A stretch of 64,000 nt of DNA from Podocnemis expansa (Eukaryota; Chordata; Testudines; Podocnemididae): NCBI GenBank assembly GCA_007922195.1, contig ML681994.1, forward strand, positions 52,433,404 through 52,497,403. The letters are read 5' to 3'. Positions 11,098 to 22,078 of the stretch are shown here, in pieces. The position numbers and the translations under genes are program-made. The stretch's first letter is position 1; the number at the start of each line of letters is the position of its first letter. The notes under the pieces are model-generated. The model saw only the letters and a program-made list of their open reading frames with translations, did not search any database and was not told the DNA's origin.

Positions 11098-11794
11098 GGC
11101 TATGTCCACATGTACATCGTTATTTCAAAATAAGTTATTTTGAAATAAAGTCCTTATTTTGAAATAAGTTAATTCAAATTAGGAAAATGTAAATTTGAAT
11201 TAAGGGAAAAGCTCAAAGTGAAATAGCATGTCCAAACACAGGACTCGCTATTTCACTTTAGGAGACGGGCACCCCCTCCCTGTGCCATGCCCCCACCCAA
11301 TATAGGCTAAAAGGAAGACACCCTGGGAAGCAGAAGGGCAAAAATGTTATTTTGAAAGAATAGTTATTTCGAAATAACACGTCCGAACAGCATTATTTCA
11401 AAATAACCATTTCAAAATAACAGCTGTTTCGATTTAAAGGAGGTTTAAGCTATTTCGAAATGACGGCTCTTATTTCAAAATGACAGAGCCCATCATTTCG
11501 AAATAAGAATACGTTGTGTGGACCTTGTAGTGATATGCTTGTAGAAGGTTGTGAATTTAGAGACACTTCCTAGCATGGGCCATTGTTGTGTAAATTGGGA
11601 GGCGTGCCCCAGAGAAGATCTAACATGGCTGCTCCCAGGTACACACCTAGATACTTGTCTGTATGATTAAAGTTCTATTCCTTACTCATTCTGTAGTATC
11701 ATCTTTAATGAACCCTCAAGATCATTACAGACCTAATCTCTTTTATTTTGAAATAACCAATGTTATTTCGAAATAAAAGAGACATGGACATACC
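11098..11794. mobile_element. TIR element made of TATTTCGAAATA palindromes, split by an LTR
   Basis: Left end GGCTATGTCCACATGTAC and right end, in complement, GGTATGTCCATGTCTC. The interior is many copies of a palindromic phrase of the TTATTTCAAAATAA type. It has no ORF. Flanking trinucleotides are TAA and TGA, which might be a decayed Harbinger-type TWA duplication. The 204-bp LTR at 11526-11729 interrupts its right part. Confidence 0.7.
11526..11729 (+). mobile_element. Very short solo LTR with intact target duplication
   Basis: 204 bp. It begins TGTAGTGAT and ends ATCATTACA, giving TG...CA termini in a 9-bp inverted repeat with one mismatch. It is flanked by the exact 5-bp duplication GACCT (11521-11525 and 11730-11734). 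ATTAAAGTTC near 11667 could be its polyadenylation signal, which sets the plus orientation. The size resembles TRIM/SMART-type or small Gypsy LTRs. Confidence 0.8.
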
Positions 11795-12407
11795 TGAAAT
11801 GTCAAATGAAAACTTCTGAGGTTCAGGGGAGCAGTGGTGGTCTCAGTGATTCTGGTCCACTGCACAAAATCTAAGGATGGGGCCACCCCATGATCCCTCC
11901 CTGGTCTCGCTATCACCTCAGAAGGGCTTTATCTTGGCCCCCACCCCTCATACCTTCCCCAGTCCTTCCTTGGTCCCCTGCCCTGGGCACCTCTTCAACT
12001 CGCTGCTCCTGCCCTGGTCCATGTGTGAACGTGCGCCAGGCAGCTGGCTTGGAGATTTAAAACAGGGAGCCCACCCCAGGTCCCAGAATATGCCTCCCCT
12101 CCCCAAATGTGGGGCTCTGGGCAATTGTCCAGGCTGCCTATAGCTAAGACTGCCTATGCCAGGGAAATTTGTGTAACTTTTGCTTCCCCTTATTTAATTT
12201 TTCACTCATAATTTACTGATGCCTGCAGGATCAGAAACAGAGGCCTCTAACTGTTCTGAGAAAGGATGCTCTCAGTTTGACCTCTGGAACTTATCAATTT
12301 GACCTGAAGCAAGAAGGAAGTAGGAATCAAAACAGCCTTATTGTAACTGTGTGTCTCCAGATTTAGCTAGAGAGTGCTGAATGGGATCACATTCAATTAA
12401 AAAAAAA
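11795..12407. other. Intergenic DNA, nothing recognised
   Basis: A CT-rich patch (about 11880-12130) gives a short open frame without family features. No repeat ends were seen. Confidence 0.3.
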
Positions 12408-12545
12408 GCAAGGAGTCCTGTGGCATTTAAAGACTAACAAGTTTATTTATTGCATGAGTTTTTGTGGGACAAGTGGGATTTTCTCCCACAAAAGCTCATG
12501 AGATAAATAAATCTGTTAGTCTTTAAGTGCCACAGGACTCCTTGC
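12408..12545. repeat. Near-perfect palindrome from Penelope-like termini
   Basis: The arm GCAAGGAGTCCTGTGGCA...TTAAAGACTAACA is mirrored by TGTTAGTCTTTAAGTGCCAC...GACTCCTTGC around a short centre near 12479. It is followed by a TTTG microsatellite (12553-12576). See 22079-22848 for the source element. Confidence 0.75.
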
Positions 12546-12970
12546 CTTTTTTTTGTTTGTTTGTTTGTTTGTTTGATTAGATTAAAACGGCTTCCCCTTT
12601 GGAACTTGGCCATGTTCAAGTAGTCTTCGTTGAGACCAGAATTAAATGGCACACTCCTCAGGACAGACTGTCTTATTTATTCTGTCAGTGGTTGGCCTTG
12701 TAAAATTAATAGAAACTTTTTAAAAATGCCAGCTTATATCTGGCAGAAATCGATGGGTTCACCACAGAAAAAGAAACACAGCATGGATCTATCCCAGTTT
12801 ATAGAACTGGTGTGATATACATAAAATCTCTGGGTTGGGAAAAAGCTCAGTTTTTGAAGAGATGATTAGAAAAACTTCAGCATATGCCAGTGGAGGAAGG
12901 GACACAAAATGCTACCAGCAACAAAATGTATGCATTTCCCATTTGTCATATACGGCAACAATCTGTAGCA

Positions 12971-13624
12971 CAGTGGTTATGAAACTTTTTGTGTTGGTGA
13001 CCCCTTTCCCACAGCAAGCCTCTCAGTGTGATTCTCTGGCCTCTGTGGGCACACCCTTTCATCCCTGGTTCCAGGGGTTCTCCACTCCACCACTGCCCCT
13101 AATCCTTGCACTGACCTCTGCTCTCTGCCTCTCTTGGCCCCCAACCACTACATCCTCCCTCCCTGTGCCATCCAGGGGAAACTAACCTGCATGCATAGAG
13201 CTAGTATTACTGCTAACTCTCCCATCAAATGCTGCTCCTTCGCACACTTGCCCCCCAGGGACGGTGGGGTGGGGAGAGATCAATTTCTTCACCTGGGCTG
13301 CGTAAGGGGAGGGCAGAGAGCATCAGCTCCTGACACTTGCCTCAGAGCACAGTCCAGGTGGAGAAAGTGATCTGGATTCAGGAAGTCCTGGCACTGCTCC
13401 TCATCCTTCCCTTCCCAGTCACTTCAGAGTATCTGGAGTAACATTAGGGGTGGTGAGCAATATTTATATCACAACTTGCCCCTCCATATTTCTCTGTGGG
13501 GAGGAAGCAAGGAGGCTCACAGCCCTGTGCCTGGCTGAGTTGGGGCCACTCATAGCTCGTGACACCCACATAGGCACATCATGACTGCTCGGAGGGGTCA
13601 CAACTCCCAGTTTGAGAACCAAAG
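12971..13624. mobile_element. hAT element with CAGTGGTT end
   Basis: 654 bp. The left end is CAGTGGTTATGAAACTTT. The right end is AGTTTGAGAACCAAAG, where the expected CACTG has mutated. Flanks CTGTAGCA (12963-12970) and CTATAGCA (13625-13632) match at 7 of 8. The interior is C-rich without a transposase. Confidence 0.75.
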
Positions 13625-14385
13625 CTATAGCAGATTTGCCTTTTTTTGAAAGTCAATAAATATAATCTCTGAGGTCGCTTTGGGAGGGGATGTTAGAAGA
13701 GGCCACTGCTTTAAAAAAATGGTGGTTGGGTGCATATTTCTCTGTACTAGTTATTCAGTTGGAATGGGATCATCCTTTTTCAAGATGAAGGATAACCCTA
13801 TTGTGTTAGCCAACACTTTCTTTATCAATGAAACAACTTCTACTACTAGTGAGCATTTAATGACTGTTTCTTCACTCACCCTGATCATGTTAGAAAATCT
13901 GAGTTGTATATGACAATACTGTGCAATATTTTCCTGTGCTATTGTTTCATGTCAACTAATTCCATATTTAAAATTAAAAACAAAATTTTAAATGAGAAGG
14001 CAGCAATGTCAAACCAAATTCTGTCATTTTCTACCACCCCACTTTGGGGGCAAAACAAAACCAAAGTACCTAGTATTCCAGATACTTGGACAGCTGAGTC
14101 TTTACTGAAGACTAAAGCACTTTCTGAAATCAGGTGGGCCTTGCCATCCATTGTCAGGAAGCCCCACAGGCCAAATCCAGGTGCTTCAGAAAGTTAGTTG
14201 CATAGAATATCAAACTGGAGAAACTGGGAGATTATCTGAAGAACAGAGTGTGACCTGGACCTCCTGGGATAACCTTCTGAATGTGCCAAAATCAGGATGT
14301 ACTGTAAAACCAGGGGCCAAACCCCCAAACCACTGACAGGTGGGATTTAAACCAGTCTCCCAGTCAGTAACAAAACAGGCTTCTG
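13625..14385. other. Intergenic DNA, nothing recognised
   Basis: AT-rich in the left half. Only short open frames, with no family features, were seen. Confidence 0.3.
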
Positions 14386-14970
14386 ATTCCCCACTCTGGT
14401 CATCACTAAGCCTAAAATTAAAACAGCCCTCTTTATTGCACATCAGCTCCTCCAGTCCCCACCTAGCCACTGAGTCTCTTACAGAAATAGGTTCCCTGAT
14501 GCCAAACGGCCAGCCACATTACCCAGAACAATATAGGCTTGGATCTTACCCAAAGTACCACACTGCCAGCTGGTCCTATAGTAACTACAACTAAAGGTTT
14601 AATATAAAAAGAAAACAAACAAAATATGAGAGATGTTAAAGGGTCAAAGTGAATCACATACATACAAATGAGTTAGAGTACATAGATAGCAAATCCTTGA
14701 AGAATCTGTAGTTTGCAGATTAGTCCAATTCCTGTGGTACGCACACAGCATATGGGTGGGTCTCACTCCTTTGTTCAGTGCAGCAGAATAGTTCAAGGTG
14801 GGTGTTGGTTGCAGACAGACTGAAGACTACAGACAAAACAGAGATGGGGCTATTGCTTTTTATCACCTTTGGCTCTCCCACGCTATCAGTGTCCTTGCCA
14901 AATCAAAATGGAGTTGAGTCACATGGTCAGTCTGAGTGACTGGCTAAACAGGTTTCTCCCTAGGCCCACC
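14386..14970 (-). repeat. LTR-like repeat resembling a turtle endogenous retroelement LTR
   Basis: The layout resembles turtle LTRs I have seen in reverse: CTTTATTGCACATCAG, then AAAGGTTTAATATAAAAAG, then a tract with CAATTCCTGTGG and TTTTTATCACC, ending near CAAAATGGAGTTGAGTC. The ends and target duplication were not found, so the boundaries are approximate and the identity rests on recollection. Confidence 0.3.
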
Positions 14971-16838
14971 CATTGATAAAATTTACTGATAGGCAAAGAA
15001 AGAAAAATGATGCTTGAAATCTAAGTTTGATTTAAGACTATTAACTTTGTATGGTTTGACATGTGATGTGGACCATTTGTGTTTTAACAGTTTATAGCAT
15101 TAACTTTTAAAATCTCAGTGCCTGCTATTATTAACCAATTATTAAATAATTATTATCTGAGCCTCCCATAATTTCCTGCAACTGTGAAAATTTATATTAG
15201 TAAACATTTAAAAAATGCTTCAAGCTCAATTTCACACTACTCTGAAAATTTAATTTGATAAAAAGGCTTTAAAATAAATTAATATTATCCATCAAATAAT
15301 TTAAAAAATGAGTGTGGGATTCTGTCAGATCTATATATATAATATGTTTGCCACAAAATGTCTCTTCAGCCAGGGTGTTATCCTGTGGCCCGGTGCAGTA
15401 CTGCACTGGTTTTTTTTTTCTGCAGTAGTCCTGCCAGCCAACTAGATCAACTGTGGTCCCCTGTTGCCTTGAGATTCAGTCCTCCAGATAAATTGATTTT
15501 TGTTTCATCTCTTTTTTGAGTAAACCAGGGCTTTCAGCTAATAGTTGCAGGATCTCACAGCAGATCAACAGCCCAGGACCAGGCCCAATATTTCTTCTGA
15601 TCCCTTGTATTAGAGAGGTATGAGGCTATAGAGAACCAGTCGCTTCCTCGATCCTGGGTTCCAGGTAAGGAACCCTTGTAGGAAGTGGTCAAGGTCTGTC
15701 TTATTAGACGTCTTGGATGATCTTCCCTGGGCTTCTTACTACTTTTGCCCATCTTCTCCTCAAGGAGCTCATAGTCCCAGTAGGGGGTCTGCCACAAGGT
15801 CAATTACTAGTCCCAGTTCTCAGGGGAACAAAGGAAAGGAAACTAAATTAACAGAAATAAAGAGCAGCACCAGCTTCTCTGTCCTACCACTCTATGCTCA
15901 CAAGCAACTGAAGGAAGACTGCTGTGCGGTTTCTGGGATCTAAATGTGATAGGGCCATTCACCTCCACAGGCTGGTGTTTTCTGAACTGAGAAAACATTG
16001 CCCTTTTTAAGACTCCTCCAAGACTGGCATGCTTCACAAGTGTGATGGGGCAGGGCTGCCTGAACCCAAAGCTGCTATGTAATCCCTCTCCTACTCTCTC
16101 TGTTACTTTTTGATTTGAAAATTCCTTAGAGCAATGTCTGGAGATCATGCAGCAATCATTATTTTCGGTGTGATCATTTTCTTTCTCATCTTTATCCAAA
16201 GGTAAGTGTGGAGCTGTGAGCAAACATAGGAATTATTTTATGACTGATTCTGAATTTGTGAAACACTCACATTTCTGCCAGGAAATATAATTTTAGATGC
16301 CATGGTAGGTTTCAATGATTTTAATACTAACTCTATTCTATTTCAACGCCACATTTTTTCAAACATTCTCTTTTGGACCAAAGTTTGCAGTATTTGCTTC
16401 TCAGCCAAAGGTCATTTTGAAATATTTGAACAAATTCCAGCCATTTTTCCATTAACAGAGAGTGGGGAAATATATTCTCCCCCTCATCACTTTGACTTTT
16501 CAAATAAGCAAGATATTTGGCATATAAATATCTCAAAAACAACAGAACTTCAGAGTTTAAAAATGGCTAGCCCTTTCAAAAAGCAGTTTGGGATATTTGA
16601 AATTTCTTTAAAAATTGATAAAGTTATTTTAAAAGTTATTAAAAATTCTCTTTCATGGATGCACAATAAACACTTTCTAAGAGGATGTCACTATTGCGTC
16701 ATTGGAGTGCATACAGAGCAGTGCAGTACAAAACTTACATGCTTCACAAAAAAATGCTTAGCTTCTTAGCATATCAGCTAGGGTGATTTTTCCCAGGCTG
16801 AAAATCAACAAAGAAATTAAATGCAAAACCTTATAAAA
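14971..16838. other. Intergenic DNA, no gene recognised
   Basis: AT-rich. A 155-codon open frame at 16302-16769 (plus) has no recognisable domain and ordinary AT-rich composition, so I do not call it a gene. Confidence 0.3.
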
Positions 16839-16929
16839 CAGTGATTCCCAACCTTTTTAGCATGAGGGCCATAGATACAATTTTTAAAATGAAGGGCCAC
16901 CAGGCTGCACCAGCACGCTGCCTCCCCAC

Positions 16930-18223
16930 CAGTGCTGGCCCAAGGTTTTCTGGCGCCCTAGCCAAACTGTGATTTTTGCACCCCCTGTGTCTAGCTGGCC
17001 AAGGGGAGCGGGTTAAGCATCAGTCTGGGCCAAGCTGTGGCCATGCCATGCAGCTTGAGCCATATCGGCCAGCCAAGGAGTGAGGGCAGAGCAGCAGCCT
17101 GCGGGCCATGCTGCGTGAGTGGCAGGCCGCATGGTGGCCCAGGCTGGGCCAAGCAGGCCCCATTACTGGGCTGGGCTAGCCCAAGCCGGGCTGGACTGAG
17201 TTGTGCTGGGGCGAGCCATGGAGGCTGGGCCGAGCAGACCCTGTTGGTGGGCCGGGTGCAGCACCAGGCTGGGCCAAACTGTGTGGGCTGCGCCAGGCCA
17301 GGCTGACCTGAGCTGTTGCAGATGTTGAATTTATGGTTTATTACACCAGCAATAACTCACAAACCCAAGCAGGCCCCATGGGTAGGCCAGGCTAGGCCAA
17401 GTGGTAGGCTGGGAAAAGCAGACTGTGATGGTCTGGGCCGAGCCTAGCCACACAGGCTGAGTGTGTTGGACTGGGCCAGTCCGGGCTGACCCACGTGTTG
17501 GGCCAGGCTGGGCCAAGCCATGCCAGCCCAGGCCGAACCACATAGGTTGTGCTGGGCCAGGCGGGACTGAACCAGCTGCACCAGGCTGGGCAGGACTGAG
17601 CAAGCGGTGTCAGGCTGGGCTGGGCTGAGCAAGCCCTGCTGGTGGGCTGAGCCAGGCAGGATAGGTAGTGCGCTGGGCTGGGCCAAGCAGACTGCCCTGG
17701 GCTGAGCCACGCTGCACAGGCCAGGTGTAGGGCTGCATCAGGCTGAGCCAAGTTGTGCAGGCCATGCTGAACCAGGCACTGGGTTGGGCTGGCCTGGCCC
17801 AGAGTGGGCTGGGCCAAGCAGGCCTGGGTGCTGGGCCAGCGTGTTGTGGGGGAGCGAGGCCATGAGCTGGCCGTCAGATGCTGGCTGACAGGTGGCCTGC
17901 AGGCTGTTCTGGGTGAGCAGCAGGCTGGGCTGGCCCCAAGCCAGTCAAGCCACAGGCCAGTGAAGGGACCCCTGCCACCCCCTCCTTCCCTCCCTCCCTC
18001 TTCTTTTAAATCTCTCCCCCACAGCCTATCTATAGTCTCCCTAGTCCCCCTCCCGCCTGGCACTTACCTTTGCCTTGCTCCACCCTGGGCCATGTTCCTG
18101 CGCAGAGTAGGGTGGGCAATTTAAAATAGGCTCACTGGCCCCAGCCCAGAAGCCCTTGGCACTCTCTAATGTTCAGTGCCCTAGGCAACTGCCTAGGTCA
18201 CTTCTATGTTAGGACCAGCCCTG
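16930..18223. mobile_element. hAT element carrying a GGGCTGGGCCAAGCAG minisatellite
   Basis: 1294 bp between exact 8-bp duplications CTCCCCAC (16922-16929 and 18224-18231). Ends CAGTGCTGGCCC and GGACCAGCCCTG. Between about 17030 and 17930 it is filled with degenerate copies of a GC-rich unit. No transposase is seen. Long open frames on both strands come from the repeat. Confidence 0.85.
17030..17930. repeat. GC-rich minisatellite, unit GGGCTGGGCCAAGCAG and variants
   Basis: Many imperfect copies of GGCTGGGCC with linkers AAGCAG, GAGCAG or AAGCCA recur every 20-40 bp. A short AT-rich interruption lies at about 17318-17372. It is contained in the hAT above. Confidence 0.75.
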
Positions 18224-18830
18224 CTCCCCACTGCACCCAGTAGGAATGAGTTCAATGTCTATGTACCCAAGATGGAGCATTTTGACACATTCAATACTTC
18301 AATTGGGGGAGGAGAGTGCTGGTCTCCCATCCTGTTGGCTGCAGCAAGGAGCCTGCACTGGTCTTTTAACCTTGCAGAAACACACTCTGCCTGGGTCCTG
18401 AATCAGCGGCTCCCCTTCTGCATTTGGCAGAATGGAAGCTTCAGGCCACTTTGAAAACCCCCAAGGGCCACTTTTGGTGCCCAGGCCACAAGTTGGGACA
18501 ACACAAAATAGTTCTTTTCCTTTATGCAGTCAACTATATTCTCATCAAAAGCTTTTGCAGACCACCATGAGAGCAAGCAGTTGTAATAAACATTTCTAAC
18601 ATAACCTGTGGCTGACAATAGTCAATCTTGTATCTCAAGAGGTATTAAAAATGAAGCTATTTCTAATAATTTATTAAGCTCATTCACATATTGCACTTTT
18701 CACAGTACATGCACCTGTATACATAAGATATACACAGGATTACATTATTATGAGCTGTAACCCATCAAAAGTGACAAGGGAAAACCAAAAGGGAATTTAT
18801 GAAATAGTTGTTTTAATCAATTAATAGCTC

Positions 18831-19345
18831 TTAAATTACAACATTTCTTGAAAAAGTTCTAAGGTCAGCTAAAATTTTTCCTTGGTAGGTAGAATCCTTC
18901 ATGTAAACGTTCAGATTTTCATGGACTCTTTCCTGAGTGAGTACCACATACAATTGACCATGTCCAAAAACAGGCTGAAGAAGATAAATGTGAACCTGAT
19001 TGAAAGGTTGTCCTTGAGACTTATTGATAGTCATTGCAAATGCCAAAATCACTAGAAATTTCATGTCATCACATCTTGAATGGCAAACTACTTTCACTTA
19101 GTTCCAAATTGCTGCGTGGTATAAAAACTCGTTCATCTTTGTTACTGCCACTTACAATTTCAGCATCAATAAAATTTGCATGCAGACCTGTGATCACTAA
19201 TCTGGTACCATTCAACAATTCTTTTTCAGGATCCACATTTCTGAGCAAGATGATGAAAGCACCAACCTTTAGTTTTAGTGAACGTGGTGGCATACCAGAT
19301 GGACATTGTTGATTGACAAATTCAGCATCTTGCTCTTTTGTTTCT
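18831..19345 (-). pseudogene. Helitron PIF1-like helicase C-terminal fragment
   Basis: Minus-strand reading gives EFVNQQCPSGMPPRSLKLKV, then LLRNVDPEKELLNGTRLVITGL and [15 protein letters not shown], then after a frameshift near 19090 [18 protein letters not shown] and [17 protein letters not shown], stopping at 18831. These are the last helicase blocks of Rep/helicase from animal Helitrons, where [11 protein letters not shown] is motif VI. Just upstream (19350-19590) is Gln/Ala-rich coding-like sequence, possibly the Rep N-terminal repeat, so the middle of the protein appears deleted. Confidence 0.8.
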
Positions 19346-19856
19346 TGATCTTGTCAGTTTTAGCGATGATTTCTCATTTATTCTGCATGTTGACCTCAGT
19401 GTGCAGCAGCTTGTCCCACAGATTCTTGTTCTTGGTGACAGCAATTTGCTCAATAATTTCTCATGTATGCAGCATGTGCTGCATGACATGCAGTAGCTTG
19501 ATCTTCAGTTTCATCGTTACACTGACGCTTTGTAACTTCTTGCATTTGTGGAGCTTGTTGATGGTGATTAGCTGTCTACAAATATAATCTTACTACGTTA
19601 TGTATGCTATACTCATTATATCTATTATACTGATGAATTGACCAGATTACGTGTGTTAAAATGTAGCTCAAAGCGTTAGTTGTTTTGTTACCATGGCAAC
19701 ATATATAACACTGCCATGTTACATTTCACATTATGCGTGCACACTACAAATTAGGTTTTATTACCTTATCTTCCCCTGCCCCATGGACCACCTGCAGTAC
19801 CCCTCCCAGGCCACCAGTGGTCCACAAAGCACAGGTTGGGAATCACTGCTATACAA

Positions 19857-20472
19857 CATATGTCTAACAGAAAATCAGCAGAGGATTAACACATGGGCCA
19901 ACAGGACCCATGACGAGGGGCCCACCATGATGTGGCCTGCTGTCACTGAGGGAGATAGCGGAGCAGGCCAATGCAGAGGTTAGGCTCTGAGCTCCTGCCC
20001 CACCCCTGCTGCTCCACCCCGGGGTTGGGCCTGGTGGGTAAGCTCCTGGAGTTAGAGGGGCAGCTGCTGCATGCAGTACAGTCTCCGGCTTGGCCTTCAG
20101 GCTGCACCAGAAGCTGCACTGCATGCACCAGCTGGCCCCACCACCGCTGGGGGTTGACTGGCCAGGCCGTGCTGAGCACCTGGCTCCAGGCTTCCTCTCT
20201 TCCCACCCAGTGCTGGGCTGTCTGCCCAGGGGTCCAGGCTGGAAGTGGGGTGCTCAGTCCAGGTGGTGGGCCCACCAGTGGTGGCAGCTCAGGGGCCCTG
20301 CAGCCCCTTATTCACCACTGCAGAAAACCATTTATTTTTGCAGGTAAGACACCAGTAACAGCTTCACATATCTTTGGCTTCTTCAATTAGTGATTCTGCT
20401 CGTAAACATAGCTTAGCAACAGGCTAGGTTAACATTACAGTTTGAACTTAAACATTTGTATTTCCTATATAC
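19857..20472. other. Intergenic GC-rich DNA, nothing recognised
   Basis: A C/G-rich stretch with overlapping open frames on both strands at 19943-20390, which is a composition effect. No gene family was recognised. Confidence 0.3.
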
Positions 20473-21415
20473 CAGAGGTGGCCAAACTTATGGAACTCAA
20501 GAGCCACACAAGCTGATTATTAAGCCTGCGAGAGTCACACTGAGGACTTGGCTTCTGCCTCTCTGCTGAAGCCCAACCACCATCCCTTCTCCCTCCCTCT
20601 AACCGCTCTTGAGCCCCTGCTGCCTGCTTCCCCTGCGCAGTCTCCTGGATCTCAAACACAAATCACCACAAGGACCACATGAGGGCTAGGATATTGGCCT
20701 GAGGGCCACATCACTGAAACCTTTTCATGCAACAGTTTTTAAAACTCTGAAATGCCTCGTTTATTTAATTAAAATTAAATTAAAACAATTAATAGAATTC
20801 AAGTGATTGTAAATAAAATAACTAATTGGTTTTAATTGAATTTTTTAAAGGTTTTAATTAAAATTAAATATTTTAAAGTTTTTTAAAAAAAGGAAGGAAA
20901 CAAGGAAGGAAGAGAAAAGAAGAGAATGAAGGAAAGAGAGAAGGAATAGAAAGAAAGAGGTAGAAAGAAGAGTAAGAAAGAAAGAAAAAGAAAACAAGAG
21001 AGAAGAGAAAGAAAGAAAGAAAGGCTCAGGGGCAGGGTGATGGTCCCGTCCCTGCCGGTGGTGCGGCCTCATCAGTGCCATCTCCCAGTCCCAGGAGGAC
21101 AACTGGAGTCCCTGGGGGAAGGAGTTGGCTGGCCTGCCACACTCCCCTCTAGCATAGAGGGGTTTGGAGGCCCCACCAAGGTCTGCCCCCTCAAGGGATG
21201 GTCCTGCAGGGCTCTGCCTGCCACATGAAGCTCAGATGTGGCAGGCTCCATCTCTTCCCCGGCTGTCTGGCAGGGCAGTTGCCAGTGCCAATCCGGGGCG
21301 GGGAGCGCCACTGCATAGCAGCAGCCCCACTACATAGACACTGCAGCCAGGGGGGCTGCAAACTTTTTTAGAATAAAAAAGGGGTCCCCAGCCTGGAAAA
21401 GGTTGGGAACCACTG
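20473..21415. mobile_element. Remnants of hAT elements with unmatched ends
   Basis: A left end CAGAGGTGGCCAAACTTA begins at 20473, and a right end AAGGTTGGGAACCACTG closes at 21415. The two belong to different end families and share no target duplication, so they are probably two truncated elements separated by a purine microsatellite. Confidence 0.45.
20889..21023. repeat. Purine-rich (GGAA/GAAA) microsatellite tract
   Basis: About 135 bp almost entirely of A and G with GGAAGGAA and GAAAGAAAG units. Confidence 0.85.
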
Positions 21416-22066
21416 GCTGTGGGAAGGTCCTGCCATTAGGGTGATTGAAATAGAGGTCCCAGTATAGTGAGTTCTGCACAATTTGCAGGATAGTACAAAG
21501 CTGTGGTACATCATTTAATGTAATAAAAGGTGCCCCAGAATATCTGCTTGCCTCTGCATTACATGTTCTTTTCAGCCTTTGTTGCATCTGCACTGCTGCA
21601 GGCTATAATTATATGGAACATGTCCAAGGCAGCCCTCAGGAAACAAAGAAGGGTCTTGTTCAGAAAGTCAATGAGCAAATATAGCACCGTTATTTACCAG
21701 GGTGATTCCTCCAGTTGATGTAGATGTAGGAAAACTCTAGTTATACAGACAGTCCTAAGAAAACTCATTACCTTTGCAGTGTGCATGCCACAAGAAAGCA
21801 ATACTTTCACCTTAAGATTACTTTTATGACACCCTCGGATCAACATCGAGTGCACTCCAAAATAAACAGTTATGCAGCAATTGTTCTGAAGTGAATAAAT
21901 GTCTTAAAATCTGTTTTAAATCCCTCCTGTATAACCTCATTTGGGCAGTTTACCTAACCCAAAGTTAGCTAAAAACTGAGTATTAATGAAACTGAGCCAC
22001 AAGGGTTTGGCTATTGCATTTAATCTGTGGTTACACATGACTTATGAAGGAAGACTGGAAAAAACT
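21416..22066. other. Intergenic DNA, nothing recognised
   Basis: AT-rich, short open frames only. Confidence 0.3.
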
Positions 22067-22078
22067 GGGTTTATTTAC

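Larger units (their letters stand above)
16839..19848. mobile_element. Composite hAT block with CAGTGATTCCCAACC ends
   Basis: Left end CAGTGATTCCCAACC, right end GGTTGGGAATCACTG. Flanks TTATAAAA and CTATACAA match at 6 of 8. Inside lie a complete second hAT (16930-18223) and a Helitron fragment (18831-19345). Sequence at 18330-18480 matches 35390-35620 (both contain AAGGAGCCTGCACTGGTC), so part of this block is the same hAT family as 35069-36132. It could also be two adjacent hAT copies, the first ending near 18503. Confidence 0.55.

Noticed and set aside
16302..16769. 155-codon plus-strand open frame
   Set aside because: No family features, AT-rich composition, no splice or promoter context; treated as chance.
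17030..17930. CRISPR-like regular repeats
   Set aside because: Unit and spacer lengths are irregular and the context is a vertebrate transposon; it is a minisatellite.
17392..18063. 223-codon open frame
   Set aside because: Product of the GGGCTGGGCC minisatellite inside a hAT; the peptide is simple-repeat-like.
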